64,000 nt of DNA from Bermanella sp040371755 (GTDB lineage: Bacteria; Pseudomonadota; Gammaproteobacteria; Pseudomonadales; Oceanobacteraceae): assembly GCF_040371755.1 (NCBI RefSeq), contig NZ_BAABWE010000001.1, positions 606,439-670,438 on the forward strand, given 5' to 3'. The translations under genes were made by a program, and so were the position numbers. Each line of letters starts with the position of its first letter. Positions within the stretch are counted from its first letter, which is position 1. The notes under the pieces were generated by a model. The model was not told where the DNA came from. It saw only the letters and a list, made by a program, of their open reading frames with translations, and did not search any database. Below, in pieces: positions 8,410 to 17,460 of the stretch.

Positions 8410-9653
8410 AACTTACCCTTAACCAACAAAAATTTAAAAAGAAACAGCAGTAACATTAGAGAAACAGCTACAAACGTAGGAATATAAATCAATTCAACGC
8501 TAGGAAATAAAAAACTGGCGCCAATCATCAATAGCAGTAAAAAAGAAAAGTACAACATAACAATTAAGCGCTCTTTGTGATTTGCTATAAGATAGTTTCC
8601 AAAAAAACCGATAATAAGCAGCAAAGATTTCAAGGCCGTCATTGAGGCTAACACGACAATCCCTGATGTAGAATATCGTTCTATTAGATATAGTACTGGC
8701 AAAGAGAAAACTATAAAAAGCAATGCAAGAACTGTAATAACTTTTGATGCACGAGAGACGCTGTCCAATAATTTGCCCCTACCCTCATCAAGCGAGTAGC
8801 TTTTTAGCAAGTCCGGCGTGAAATAAAAAATTATCGTTGAAACTCCCAGAAAAAAAATATTAGTCCATACATCAAAGAACTGAAACTGGGCTAATATTTT
8901 ATCATCCTTTAAATCAATTGTATTAAGCCACAAGCGATCAAAAGTAACAAAGCCAGTTACACCTAGCATCGCCAGAAAAATATAACCTGATGATTTAATT
9001 AAACCCGGCGCCATCAATAACAATTGCGTATTTGTTACAGGCACCTTAATTTCTTTCTTATATTTATAAAACCCAAAAAATAATGCGGGCAACATAACTA
9101 TATATAATGAGAAGCACCATGACGCAAAAAATGCGGTTTCTATGTCTTTAAAGTTAGCACAGAGAAAGAAAGACACACAAAACATAAAAACCCATGCCGC
9201 TTTCACAACATTAAGCCAACGATCATTTTTACTGATTCTAAAAATAGTATAAGCCCCTGTCTTAAGTTGATTTGCAGATGCAACAAGTAACCCGTAACAC
9301 CACCAAAGATCAGAAACGATAAAGGAGCTTATAAACATTACTGCAGCCAGTAAAACTGAAAACAGTATTTCGAAGGCCAATAGCCGAGCGCGCTTTTGTT
9401 CATCACCTTCAATTGCAGTATCCCTCAGAACACCATTATGTATTCCGAGGGCCAGGTACATACCGTAAGATATTATTAAGAACGTAACAGAAGAGCTTGC
9501 AAGCACATGTTCAGATGCAGAGTATGTATAATAAAGACTAATTAATGCAACAACCGCAAATTCAAAGTATGTGATTACGGCAAATAGCGCAGCTCCGGGG
9601 CCAAGCTTATTTAACAAACGGCTAAACACTAGAGTATCCGGCCATCTCAGCAT
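8406..9653 (-). CDS. polysaccharide flippase, Wzx-like
   Basis: A 415-residue integral membrane protein with about twelve predicted spans and short loops, matching the MATE/oligosaccharide-flippase fold. It begins LNKLGPGAALFAVITYFEF and ends with paired hydrophobic helices. It should export the undecaprenyl-linked repeat unit to the periplasm for the Wzy-like enzyme encoded two genes downstream. Sequence signatures for Wzx are weak, so the call depends on topology and neighbours. It overlaps the upstream oxidoreductase gene by 32 bases; a later start would lose part of the first helix. Confidence 0.65.
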   Translation of the reverse strand: MLRWPDTLVFSRLLNKLGPGAALFAVITYFEFAVVALISLYYTYSASEHVLASSSVTFLIISYGMYLALGIHNGVLRDTAIEGDEQKRARLLAFEILFSVLLAAVMFISSFIVSDLWWCYGLLVASANQLKTGAYTIFRISKNDRWLNVVKAAWVFMFCVSFFLCANFKDIETAFFASWCFSLYIVMLPALFFGFYKYKKEIKVPVTNTQLLLMAPGLIKSSGYIFLAMLGVTGFVTFDRLWLNTIDLKDDKILAQFQFFDVWTNIFFLGVSTIIFYFTPDLLKSYSLDEGRGKLLDSVSRASKVITVLALLFIVFSLPVLYLIERYSTSGIVVLASMTALKSLLLIIGFFGNYLIANHKERLIVMLYFSFLLLLMIGASFLFPSVELIYIPTFVAVSLMLLLFLFKFLLVKGKF

Positions 9654-10569
9654 AAAACTTACTGTTTACAACATGTTCATGTATATTGCACAAATTAGCA
9701 TTATCACCTGCAATAAATGCTTCAACCTGACTCTTTAATCCAGGCTTGAACGCTTTATCGAATTCATCATCTATTTCAATAAAGTCAACTTGAACCGATC
9801 CAAGTTCCTGTACTTGAAGCTTTTCAAGCGGCCTGAAAATAAACCTTCTTTTACTTGTTAAAACCTCAACACTCCAACGACCCGGCGCCCCCCAATGGCC
9901 ATGATAACTGAACAGAGCCCCTTTTTCAGACTCACCGGCACCTGCAAAAACATATGATCGGCTATGCCAGTCACGGCCTCCTTTTGAAAAAACTGACAGT
10001 TCTTTAGGTGCGCCACCTAAGTAGAAGGCCATATCCACAACGTGAGAGGTGTTACCAAGAAACCAGTTTTGCTTAACTGCACTTAACTTTTCAAGAGGTT
10101 CAATGACATGCCCCCATTCAGTAATTTCAAAGTTAAACGATTCCACACCGCCGTCTTCCTCTATCAATTCTATTGCTTTTAATACACTTGCGTAAAACCT
10201 GCGATTATAAGCAACATAAATTTTGCAACCAGCCTTTGATGCATTCTCAGCAAGCGATTCTATTTCTTTTAAATCCAAGCCTGCTGGTTTTTCAACTAAT
10301 ATTTTTTGGACCCCTGCTGCCATCAATTGATCACAACAGGTTTTTAGCTGTTCAACACCTGTCGCAATAATGGCACTATCACCTTGCGAAAACCTAGTCT
10401 CTTGTATAAATTTTTCAATACCACCAGTCACAGGTTCTATAGATGTTTTTTCCTGAAATGCAGCCGCTGACTTCACCCCTCTTCCTACAACAACAAAATT
10501 AAGCTCTTTATCTTGCAGTACATGTATGTAATCAATAGCCATTTGGCCCGTGCCAATTAAAAAAATCAT
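9622..10569 (-). CDS. Gfo/Idh/MocA family oxidoreductase
   Basis: A 315-residue NAD(P)-dependent oxidoreductase. An N-terminal Rossmann fold starts MIFLIGTGQMAIDY; the catalytic-lysine motif reads LVEKPAGL, followed by AYNRRF and the His-x-x-Asp motif SHVVDM. I chose the ATG at 10569, eight bases past the upstream stop and preceded by TAGG, rather than the frame's earlier start at 10593, because the Rossmann strand begins right at this Met. Members act on sugars, inositols or sugar nucleotides. It may oxidise or reduce a sugar of the repeat unit; the substrate cannot be read from the sequence. Confidence 0.75.
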   Translation of the reverse strand: MIFLIGTGQMAIDYIHVLQDKELNFVVVGRGVKSAAAFQEKTSIEPVTGGIEKFIQETRFSQGDSAIIATGVEQLKTCCDQLMAAGVQKILVEKPAGLDLKEIESLAENASKAGCKIYVAYNRRFYASVLKAIELIEEDGGVESFNFEITEWGHVIEPLEKLSAVKQNWFLGNTSHVVDMAFYLGGAPKELSVFSKGGRDWHSRSYVFAGAGESEKGALFSYHGHWGAPGRWSVEVLTSKRRFIFRPLEKLQVQELGSVQVDFIEIDDEFDKAFKPGLKSQVEAFIAGDNANLCNIHEHVVNSKFYAEMAGYSSV

Positions 10570-10577
10570 TGTACAAC

Positions 10578-11561
10578 CTATGTGATTGGGCACTTAGATA
10601 GTGCAGAATCTGAATGCTTATTAAAGAATTCAAGCATTGCATTTAAAAATGGAGAGTGAAGTTGAAGTGATTCATTAAACGGCGTTAAATTGCAATCGCC
10701 TTTTTTTAATAGCATCTCAACAACCTCGCTTGACATTTCACTTTGAAACCTTACTTTGAAGTCTATTACCTCTACTTGATTTCCATCTAAATCAAGTATT
10801 TTAAATTGCTGTTCTGCTTCATTAAGCTCCATTATAGCTTCATCTGTTTCAATAGTTATAACCAGAGGAATAGCAGATCCACCCTCTTGCAGTAAATCGC
10901 AAGTTAAGCTAAATGTAAAATTTTCTATCCCACCTGAAATAGTGCCATAAACTTCAGAATACCCTGGCCGCTTACTAGGAAAAATTTTCTCATCTAATTC
11001 AGCTAAGTCAATCCTGTAATCGCTCTGGGCAACCAAAAACGCCCACAGATCTATAAAATGAATTGAATTACAAGCTAAACCCCATTCAGCCCCCTCAACC
11101 CTAAACTTTAATTGGTGACTTCCTTCCACACGTGTTTTTAGTGATTGATAGACCGAAAACATTCGTCTTGGGCAGTTAACCCAAGTAGGTATATTATTTT
11201 CTTTTAATAGTTGCTGAGCTAGATACAACTCTTCGGTATTCTGAAAAAGTACTTTTTCAAGAACCAAGAACCGAAATTCGAACCACTTAGTGATTTCTTT
11301 AATAACGGTAAAACGGTGTGCCGCATTTGTAGCAACAATGCACACATCAATCTTATAGGGTATTCCTTCATACCCTGACTGATAAATAACATCTACGGGG
11401 CTTTCTACAGAAGATACCTGCGAATATCTGCTTTTCGCCACTTCCAAAGCATCTTGAGAAGGATCAACAACAAATATATTATTTTGTTTATCCAGAGAGG
11501 CCAAAGACTGGAGATGCCTGCTGCCCAACTGCCCAGCACCAACTATTAAAATATTTGCCAC
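10578..11561 (-). CDS. Gfo/Idh-like oxidoreductase with altered EKP motif
   Basis: A 327-residue protein with an N-terminal Rossmann motif (ILIVGAGQLGSRHLQSL) and a Gfo/Idh-type C-terminal domain. The conserved Glu-Lys-Pro reads VLEKVLF, so Lys is kept and Pro is replaced by Val. The usual tyrosine segment reads NCPRRMF rather than YNRRF, and the His-x-x-Asp pair is retained in SIHFIDLW. These changes suggest an unusual substrate or a divergent subfamily rather than a broken enzyme. It sits 12 bases after the ptmA-like gene and just before the second Gfo/Idh gene; the two may act in sequence or as a pair. Confidence 0.65.
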   Translation of the reverse strand: MANILIVGAGQLGSRHLQSLASLDKQNNIFVVDPSQDALEVAKSRYSQVSSVESPVDVIYQSGYEGIPYKIDVCIVATNAAHRFTVIKEITKWFEFRFLVLEKVLFQNTEELYLAQQLLKENNIPTWVNCPRRMFSVYQSLKTRVEGSHQLKFRVEGAEWGLACNSIHFIDLWAFLVAQSDYRIDLAELDEKIFPSKRPGYSEVYGTISGGIENFTFSLTCDLLQEGGSAIPLVITIETDEAIMELNEAEQQFKILDLDGNQVEVIDFKVRFQSEMSSEVVEMLLKKGDCNLTPFNESLQLHSPFLNAMLEFFNKHSDSALSKCPIT

Positions 11562-11573
11562 GTTAATATCCTG

Positions 11574-12335
11574 CTAAAGTGTAAAACCATCATCAACAAT
11601 GATCTGCTGTCCTGTTACATACTTCGATAAATCTGAAAGCAAATAGATAACAGAACCATTAATATCACCAGGGTCTAGCATCCCAGTGCCATGGGTTTTA
11701 TTTCTGTATGCTTCTAGAAATGGTTCTGGCTGTGCATCGTATAACCCACCCGGACATACTGAGTTGACTCTAAAACGACTATTTTTAACGTAGTTAACTA
11801 CATATCGAGTCAGATGCTGCTGCGCTGCTTTTATTGCAGCGTACTCAACTGGCATCGTCATGTTCGTTTCATCATAGATTGAGAAATCTGGTGCGACCAT
11901 ACCATAAATTGATGATATATTGACTACCGATATAGGGCTTTGATGCTTCCTAAAATAAGCAACACATCTCTTTAACAAAAGAAAGGTACTGCCAATATTC
12001 AGCGAAGTATTTTGATTAAAGCTTTCCAAGCTAACTTCTTCAAAACGGGAGCCGTATTGCTTATTTCTTGGGTACATGCTGTTAACAACACCATCAAGAC
12101 CTGAAAGGCCTTCAAAAAAAGCTTGAACTTTTGGTTCATCATTCATATCCAAGGCGATACTCTGAATATTGCTATTTTTTACATCTATTGATTGTTCTGA
12201 CAGTTTTTTAAGCACTACTTCCGGGTTAATATCAATCGCAACAACTTCAGCATTTTGCTCAAGAAGCGCTTTACATAACTTTGAACCAAGAAGTCCACCA
12301 GCACCAGCAACCAGTATTTTTTTCCCGGCTAACAT
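11574..12335 (-). CDS. ptmA: short-chain dehydrogenase, PtmA-like
   Basis: A 253-residue short-chain dehydrogenase/reductase. The glycine-rich cofactor site is VAGAGGLLGSKL, the catalytic Ser is in VVNISSIYG, and the Tyr-x-x-x-Lys is in EYAAIKAAQ. The C-terminal segment ends VDDGFTL. In Campylobacter jejuni a similar gene, ptmA, lies beside ptmB, ptmE and ptmF in the legionaminic-acid locus and takes part in making the GDP-linked glucosamine precursor; the same gene set is present here. The start overlaps the upstream CMP-sugar synthetase gene by seven bases and has a GGGGG-type ribosome site. Homology to PtmA is inferred from motifs and synteny, not measured. Confidence 0.7.
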   Translation of the reverse strand: MLAGKKILVAGAGGLLGSKLCKALLEQNAEVVAIDINPEVVLKKLSEQSIDVKNSNIQSIALDMNDEPKVQAFFEGLSGLDGVVNSMYPRNKQYGSRFEEVSLESFNQNTSLNIGSTFLLLKRCVAYFRKHQSPISVVNISSIYGMVAPDFSIYDETNMTMPVEYAAIKAAQQHLTRYVVNYVKNSRFRVNSVCPGGLYDAQPEPFLEAYRNKTHGTGMLDPGDINGSVIYLLSDLSKYVTGQQIIVDDGFTL

Positions 12336-13030
12336 TGAGCCCCCACATTTATCTTTAAAATTGACTCAGCCAGCATAAAATCATAGATATCGTCAATATC
12401 AACCGCTCTTTCCTTAGGGACCTCTACCGCACCGACTCGCCCATCAAAAATACCATTATTTTTTAACACAAACTCCGGCGTTGTTGCATATGCCACAGTT
12501 GTTATATCAAAACATTCAGGTGCATCTTGGCGACGAATTACAGTCTCTTCGGGCTTAATCACAAGTTCGAACATTCCATTTTCTTTCTTTTTAACCATAT
12601 TGAAAAAAGGGCTACGAGTAGCTTTCTCAATTGTGATAGCTATATCAATCTCATTGCCAACCACTTCTTTTATAATATCACTTACATCTCCTATCGACCG
12701 AAGGGGAGCTGTAGGCGGTAGACTGACGAAATACTCGAACGTCCCCCTATTTTCATTAACCCACGTTATTGCATGTCTCCAAGCTAGCCATTCTGAACTG
12801 GTATCACCAGCTAATTCGCTAGGGCGTTCAATGATAGTTGCACCCGCGTCCTTTGCAATATTAGCAATTTCAGCATCATCCGTTGAAACAAAAATTTCAT
12901 TTATTTCAGAAGTCGCCTTAGCACTTTCAATTGAATATACGATCAGAGGTTTTCCATTAAGTTTTTTTACATTTTTTCTGGGCAACCCTTTAGAGCCTCC
13001 CCGTGCAAAAATAAAAGCATTTACAATCAT
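12329..13030 (-). CDS. legF: CMP-legionaminic acid (acylneuraminate) cytidylyltransferase
   Basis: A 233-residue nucleotidyltransferase that couples CTP to a nine-carbon acid sugar to give the CMP-activated donor. The N-terminal CTP-binding signature ARGGSKGLPRKN is complete and is followed by LNGKPLIVYSI. The motif LPPTAPLRSIGDV and a late Asp-Ile-Asp-Asp region also fit the family. Length is normal for LegF/PtmB/NeuA proteins. It overlaps the ptmF-like gene by four bases (ATGA). The neighbouring legB, legC, legG and legI genes argue for legionaminic acid or an isomer rather than sialic acid itself. Confidence 0.85.
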   Translation of the reverse strand: MIVNAFIFARGGSKGLPRKNVKKLNGKPLIVYSIESAKATSEINEIFVSTDDAEIANIAKDAGATIIERPSELAGDTSSEWLAWRHAITWVNENRGTFEYFVSLPPTAPLRSIGDVSDIIKEVVGNEIDIAITIEKATRSPFFNMVKKKENGMFELVIKPEETVIRRQDAPECFDITTVAYATTPEFVLKNNGIFDGRVGAVEVPKERAVDIDDIYDFMLAESILKINVGAQC

Positions 13031-14010
13031 TTTTTATCTATCCAAGTTGCTCTTTGCTTAATAGTATTAATCAATTCAAGCGTTTTTACGGCTTCGCTTA
13101 ACGTTGTCCCTGATACCTTTTTTTTACCAGCCTCATTCATGAAATCTTGAACCATATTACAGTACATTAGATTTTTGTCCCAATCAGGTTCATTAAAAAG
13201 AACCTGAATTCCATCGCTATCCCTCAGTTCTATAGAATTCGCAATTAAATCCCAGTCTAGACGCCCCTTTTCTCCTATAAATGAACACACTCTATGTGGT
13301 TCGCGCTGTAAAAAATCTAAATGAAGACTACAGGCAACATCTTGACTTGTTCTTAAAATCAAATCAGCTACAACCTCAACACTAGTATTAAGTGCTGGCG
13401 AAGTTTGGAGAATTCCAGACTCAAAACTTAGATCCCCTAATAGCCATTGTATATAATCAAATTCATGGCTGAGCTCCAACAAAACACCACCACCCAATTC
13501 CTCTCTTGCAGAAACCGATACCCTATAATCAATTTGAGGGCGCCAGTCAGGGAGGTACTGACCAACATTTGCAATGCAACTATGAACTGTACCCAAAACA
13601 TTCTCATCTATTAGCTGCTTAATTTTTATCGCTGACGATAAATAACGAAGACAATAACCCACTATAACGCTTACTCCAGCATTATTTACCAACTCCTGTA
13701 GCTCCAGAGCATCTTCAACTTTACTTGTAATCGGCTTCTCAATAATTAGAGGTATATTCTTCATTAGCAGTTTTTTGACATGCTCTAGGTGAAATGGAGC
13801 TGGTGAGGCTACAATAACCATATTAGGGGAAGCTTGTATTAAATCATCAAAAGAATCACAAATGATATCAGCATCTATAACAACCTCCTGGGGAACTCTC
13901 CCACTAGACGATATGGCAAACACTTTACTCCTAGGGTAAAGTTTTTTTAAATTTGAACGATGGCGCTTAGCAATACTACCCAAACCAATAACTGCAAAAC
14001 AATACTCCAT
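13027..14010 (-). CDS. ptmF: Gfo/Idh/MocA family oxidoreductase, PtmF-like
   Basis: A 327-residue oxidoreductase with Rossmann motif VIGLGSIAKRHRSNL, catalytic motif LIIEKPITS, GYCLRYL, and the His-x-x-Asp-type segment ELSHEFDYIQWLL. It lies between the ptmE-like nucleotidyltransferase gene and the CMP-sugar synthetase gene, the position of ptmF in the C. jejuni legionaminic-acid cluster. It is likely to help supply the glucosamine phosphate used by the guanylyltransferase, though the exact reaction is not evident here. It overlaps the upstream gene by one base (TAATG). Confidence 0.7.
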   Translation of the reverse strand: MEYCFAVIGLGSIAKRHRSNLKKLYPRSKVFAISSSGRVPQEVVIDADIICDSFDDLIQASPNMVIVASPAPFHLEHVKKLLMKNIPLIIEKPITSKVEDALELQELVNNAGVSVIVGYCLRYLSSAIKIKQLIDENVLGTVHSCIANVGQYLPDWRPQIDYRVSVSAREELGGGVLLELSHEFDYIQWLLGDLSFESGILQTSPALNTSVEVVADLILRTSQDVACSLHLDFLQREPHRVCSFIGEKGRLDWDLIANSIELRDSDGIQVLFNEPDWDKNLMYCNMVQDFMNEAGKKKVSGTTLSEAVKTLELINTIKQRATWIDKK

Positions 14011-15068
14011 TACACTAGCCCCATAGATTTTATTTCAATCTGAGCTCGTTCAAAATCCTGCTTCTGTCCAATATCCAACCAATATTCATGCACTGGATAT
14101 TTATGCACAAGGCTCCCTTTTTCAATCTCACTCTCTAATAACGCTGGCATGTCTATTTTCGTACCAGATTGAACCTGTGTAAAAACTTGAGGGTCTAGCA
14201 CATAAACACCCGCATTAATATAAAAGCGCTGTATAGGCTTTTCCACCATACTTTCAACTTTTTCACCGGCCCCCTCAATTACTCCATATGGAACTTGATA
14301 TTCATATTCACGAACACACATCGTTGCACTAGCGCCACCAAGCTCATGAAACTCGAGTAGCTTTGAGTAATTAATTCCGGTCAAAACATCCCCATTAATC
14401 ATAAGCAAAGGCAGTTTAGGTGTATTTTCCGGCAGAAGGCCTAGCGCTCCACCTGTTCCTAAAGGCTTATCTTCATATACATATTCGATACTGACGCCTA
14501 ATTTAGAGCCATCACCGAAATGATCAGAGATTACATGAGGAAGGTAATGGGTTGATAAGTAAAATTTGCTAAATCCATACTTTTTAAATTGTAAAATGAT
14601 CGTTTCCAGCATAGGCCTACCGCCAACATCCAACATTGGTTTAGGGCAATTGTCCGTAAGTGGCCGGAGGCGTTTTCCAAATCCCCCTGCCATTATAAAT
14701 ACAGGGTTATTGTACTGAGTCCTTGCCATGAGGGCGCTATGCAAGGTTTCGAGCCCAACTAATTTTTTCTGTTCGACCAAAGGGATAAAAAGAATATCAA
14801 GCTCATTCATTATCTCGATAAGTTTGCCTTTAGCTGTTCCAAAGGCAGCTGTAACCGGAGTAGACATCATAACAGCTTGAACCTCATCATTGAGCCCAAC
14901 GCCCTTTAATAGGCCTCTACGAATATCCCCATCAGTTACAGTGCCAAGAAGATCATTATTACTATCTACAACTAAGGCAACGCGTAAAGCTCCAGAATCA
15001 ATAATAATCAATGCATCTTTGACTTTTGCATCAGGTGGAACAGTTACCTTTTCCCAATTATTTATCAT
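14010..15068 (-). CDS. ptmE: CBS-domain sugar-phosphate nucleotidyltransferase, PtmE-like (GlcN-1-P guanylyltransferase)
   Basis: A 352-residue protein with two N-terminal CBS motifs (about residues 1-115; GTVTDGDIRRGLL is clear) followed by a nucleotidyltransferase domain beginning FIMAGGFGKRLRPLTDN, with the Lys-containing CPKPMLDVGGRPMLE. In C. jejuni PtmE this arrangement makes GDP-glucosamine, the first dedicated step of the GDP-linked legionaminic-acid route. I start at the ATG at 15068 (MINNWEKV), which overlaps the upstream stop by 11 bases; the longer reading from 15128 adds residues that duplicate the neighbour's coding sequence. The CBS pair may sense nucleotides. Confidence 0.8.
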   Translation of the reverse strand: MINNWEKVTVPPDAKVKDALIIIDSGALRVALVVDSNNDLLGTVTDGDIRRGLLKGVGLNDEVQAVMMSTPVTAAFGTAKGKLIEIMNELDILFIPLVEQKKLVGLETLHSALMARTQYNNPVFIMAGGFGKRLRPLTDNCPKPMLDVGGRPMLETIILQFKKYGFSKFYLSTHYLPHVISDHFGDGSKLGVSIEYVYEDKPLGTGGALGLLPENTPKLPLLMINGDVLTGINYSKLLEFHELGGASATMCVREYEYQVPYGVIEGAGEKVESMVEKPIQRFYINAGVYVLDPQVFTQVQSGTKIDMPALLESEIEKGSLVHKYPVHEYWLDIGQKQDFERAQIEIKSMGLV

Positions 15069-15723
15069 ACTCAACCAACTTAGATTTATTTGGACCTGCT
15101 GTATAAACCAATGTATTTCTAGCAACATTCTTTAATATCGTAGAGCCTGCCCCAACCACACATCCTTGGGCAAGCCTTATTCTCTGTATAATCGTTGCAC
15201 CTGCTCCAACATAAACATTATCTTGTAGTTGAACCTGCCCACACAATGTTGCTCTCGGCGCTATATGATTATAAGCACCTATCCGACAATCATGTTCAAT
15301 CACAGCTCCCGTATTAACAATTGAATGAGGTCCGATCACAACTCCTGGCTGAACAATGGCGCCAGGAAAAATCTGCGTACCAACTCCTACATCAGCGTAT
15401 TTAGAAACCACAGCCTCATTTGAAATCACTGTTTCAAATTCATAACCTAGCGCTATATAAGTTTCATTAACTTGTTGTTTCAATTTAGAACGTGGCATCA
15501 TGCCAATGCCATTGACTAATTTAACTCTTGTCGAGTCAAATTGCTTGATTTCCTCATCAGAAGACAATTTCGTAATTCCTGAAAATACAGCCCGATTAGA
15601 AATATCCCCAAGAGAAATAACAGCAATTATCTCACGTTGCTGTTTAAGTAAAATATCAGCAAGAACAGCCGAATGCCCCCCACCACCAATCATGACAATG
15701 GGTAACAGGTCTGAATTACTCAC
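15058..15723 (-). CDS. NeuD/LegH-like hexapeptide acyltransferase
   Basis: A 221-residue acyltransferase of the NeuD/PglD group. A small Rossmann-like N-terminus (VMIGGGGHSAVLADIL) precedes a left-handed beta-helix with repeated hexapeptides from about residue 105, including GTQIFPGAIVQPG, NTGAVIEHDCRIG and the catalytic-His region EHDC. Related enzymes N-acetylate the C4 amino group of the UDP- or GDP-4-amino-sugar (LegH, PglD) or O-acetylate sialic acids (NeuD). The LegH role fits best because legB and legC make the 4-amino sugar. The likely start is GTG at 15723, eight bases inside the legI gene, with GGGG upstream. Confidence 0.7.
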   Translation of the reverse strand: MSNSDLLPIVMIGGGGHSAVLADILLKQQREIIAVISLGDISNRAVFSGITKLSSDEEIKQFDSTRVKLVNGIGMMPRSKLKQQVNETYIALGYEFETVISNEAVVSKYADVGVGTQIFPGAIVQPGVVIGPHSIVNTGAVIEHDCRIGAYNHIAPRATLCGQVQLQDNVYVGAGATIIQRIRLAQGCVVGAGSTILKNVARNTLVYTAGPNKSKLVEYDK

Positions 15724-16795
15724 TGATCAAATCCCCAGCCTTATAACCTTTTGTGGCTTTGACAGATTTCATCTCCCAATATTTATAAGGAGATACTCCT
15801 TGGCCCGGCCGCTTAACAACCAAGTTCTCTGAAGTGAAATACTCACCAACCTTAATCGCTTTTGAAGCTACTAAGCTTTTTCTCGCAACCGCCTTGTTCT
15901 TAACTTCCGATATAGTAGGTGCTTTTACAGCACTACCCAACGCAACTTCAACTTGTCGTATCGCCTTAACCATCGCTGCCAATTCCGTGGGATCAAGTGA
16001 TGCCTTATGATCAGGCCCCTCCATATTTTTATCAAGCGTAAAGTGTTTCTCAATTAACAAAGCACCTCTAGCAACCGCCGCGATGGGGATAGCAATACCT
16101 TCACTATGATCCGAATAACCAGCGGGTAATTCAAAAGCACGGCCTAATGTATCCATTGCTCTTAAATTAATTTCTTCTGCAGGTGCAGGGTATTCGGTAG
16201 TACAATGTAAAATTGTTATCTTATCCTTTAAAGCTTGCTGACCTGCGTCCGAAGCATAAGCCTTCTGAAATTCTAAAATTGAAGGCATAGTTGCTGCAGA
16301 AGCAGTATAGCCAAAGGCGATAACCCCTAACGCCATCTCAATTTCGCTCAGTGTTGCCATACCCGTAGATACAATTAATTCACAGCCAGTACGTGCATGT
16401 TCTAATACCAAGGGTGCATTTGTAAGTTCACCTGATGGAATTTTTAGCTTGTTTAACCCTAATTCATTTACCAAGAAATCAAGGCTTTCAGAATCAAATG
16501 CAGTAGACAAAAATTCAATACCTAAAGATGCGCAATAATCAACTAATTTGTGATGGGTTTCATAGGAAAGCTCCAATCGCTCCAACATTTCTAGCTGAGT
16601 TTCTTTTTTTTGTGTATTTTTAACTTGGTAATCCGCCTGCCCTGCTTCTGCTGTTACTAAGTTCTTCGCTTTGAAAGTCTGAAATTTTACAATATCAGCA
16701 CCCGCTTTGTGAGCTTCATCAATCAACTTAAAGGCGAGCCCCTCATCACCATTATGATTAACACCTGCTTCTGCAATTATTAATGTATTACTCAT
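15716..16795 (-). CDS. legI: N,N'-diacetyllegionaminic acid synthase (NeuB family)
   Basis: A 359-residue PEP-condensing synthase that joins phosphoenolpyruvate to a six-carbon diamino-sugar to make the nine-carbon acid. The TIM-barrel half shows EAGVNHNGD, DIVKFQTFKAKNLVT, the conserved IPSGE segment, and EKHFTLDKNMEGPDHKASL. The C-terminal ~60 residues form an antifreeze-like SAF domain, as in all NeuB proteins. The acyl groups cannot be read from the sequence. It overlaps the PIG-L gene by four bases (ATGA) and the acyltransferase gene by eight. Confidence 0.85.
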   Translation of the reverse strand: MSNTLIIAEAGVNHNGDEGLAFKLIDEAHKAGADIVKFQTFKAKNLVTAEAGQADYQVKNTQKKETQLEMLERLELSYETHHKLVDYCASLGIEFLSTAFDSESLDFLVNELGLNKLKIPSGELTNAPLVLEHARTGCELIVSTGMATLSEIEMALGVIAFGYTASAATMPSILEFQKAYASDAGQQALKDKITILHCTTEYPAPAEEINLRAMDTLGRAFELPAGYSDHSEGIAIPIAAVARGALLIEKHFTLDKNMEGPDHKASLDPTELAAMVKAIRQVEVALGSAVKAPTISEVKNKAVARKSLVASKAIKVGEYFTSENLVVKRPGQGVSPYKYWEMKSVKATKGYKAGDLISE

Positions 16796-17460
16796 ACAAT
16801 CTCTCTCAATATCATGAATGCTTCTGCTGCATTACAACCTGCAGTGCTACCCCTTAAGGTTGCAAGAGCTTCAATACTTTCAACACTTCTAGGGAAAGGG
16901 TGGTTACCCATCTCACCCTCATAGAGGTTCATGATTTGAATTTTTCTACTCTTAAAGCCTGTAATATTAATGAATAAATTCGGCCTAAATCCCCCATCCT
17001 CGGGGCGCAACCCAAATTCTGTCTCAGATAAAGTTTCATACGCTCTAATTGATGAGATAAAAGGATACCTAAATGACTTGGTACATGAGGCAACCGCATC
17101 AAATACAGCTGCATGGTCAGAATGTGCATCTGACCTATATGGAAGGTAAATAATATTTGGCTTAATTGCTTTTATTACTTTTGAAACAGCTGCCACTAAT
17201 TCCCCTTTGGGATACCTATCTAACGACATAGAATCAAACCCTGCAATCTCTACACCAGAAAATTGATATTCGATTGAGACCTTATCAATTTCTAATTTCC
17301 TAGATTGTACTTTTTGACTACTAAAGCCAATAGACTCTGAAATTTCAGTCATTATAAGCCAGTAAACTTCGTCACCTTCATTGATATGCCTTAGAATAGT
17401 CCCTCCACAACCTAATGTTTCATCATCTGGATGCGGAGCTACAACAAGTACCTTATTCAT
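16792..17460 (-). CDS. PIG-L family N-deacetylase
   Basis: A 222-residue zinc-dependent deacetylase of the PIG-L/LmbE type. The zinc site is visible as APHPDDETLGCGG near the N-terminus and DAHSDHAAVFDA in the middle. Known members remove N-acetyl groups from GlcNAc-containing metabolites. Here it sits between legG and legI, suggesting removal of an acetyl from the amino-sugar precursor before re-acylation with another group. It overlaps the legG gene by eight bases and has no signal peptide, so it acts in the cytosol. The exact substrate is inference. Confidence 0.8.
   Translation of the reverse strand: MNKVLVVAPHPDDETLGCGGTILRHINEGDEVYWLIMTEISESIGFSSQKVQSRKLEIDKVSIEYQFSGVEIAGFDSMSLDRYPKGELVAAVSKVIKAIKPNIIYLPYRSDAHSDHAAVFDAVASCTKSFRYPFISSIRAYETLSETEFGLRPEDGGFRPNLFINITGFKSRKIQIMNLYEGEMGNHPFPRSVESIEALATLRGSTAGCNAAEAFMILREIV

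Noticed and set aside
12600..13061. 153-codon plus-strand frame inside the CMP-sugar synthetase gene
   Set aside because: It lies antisense within a clearly conserved gene and has no ribosome site or recognisable family.
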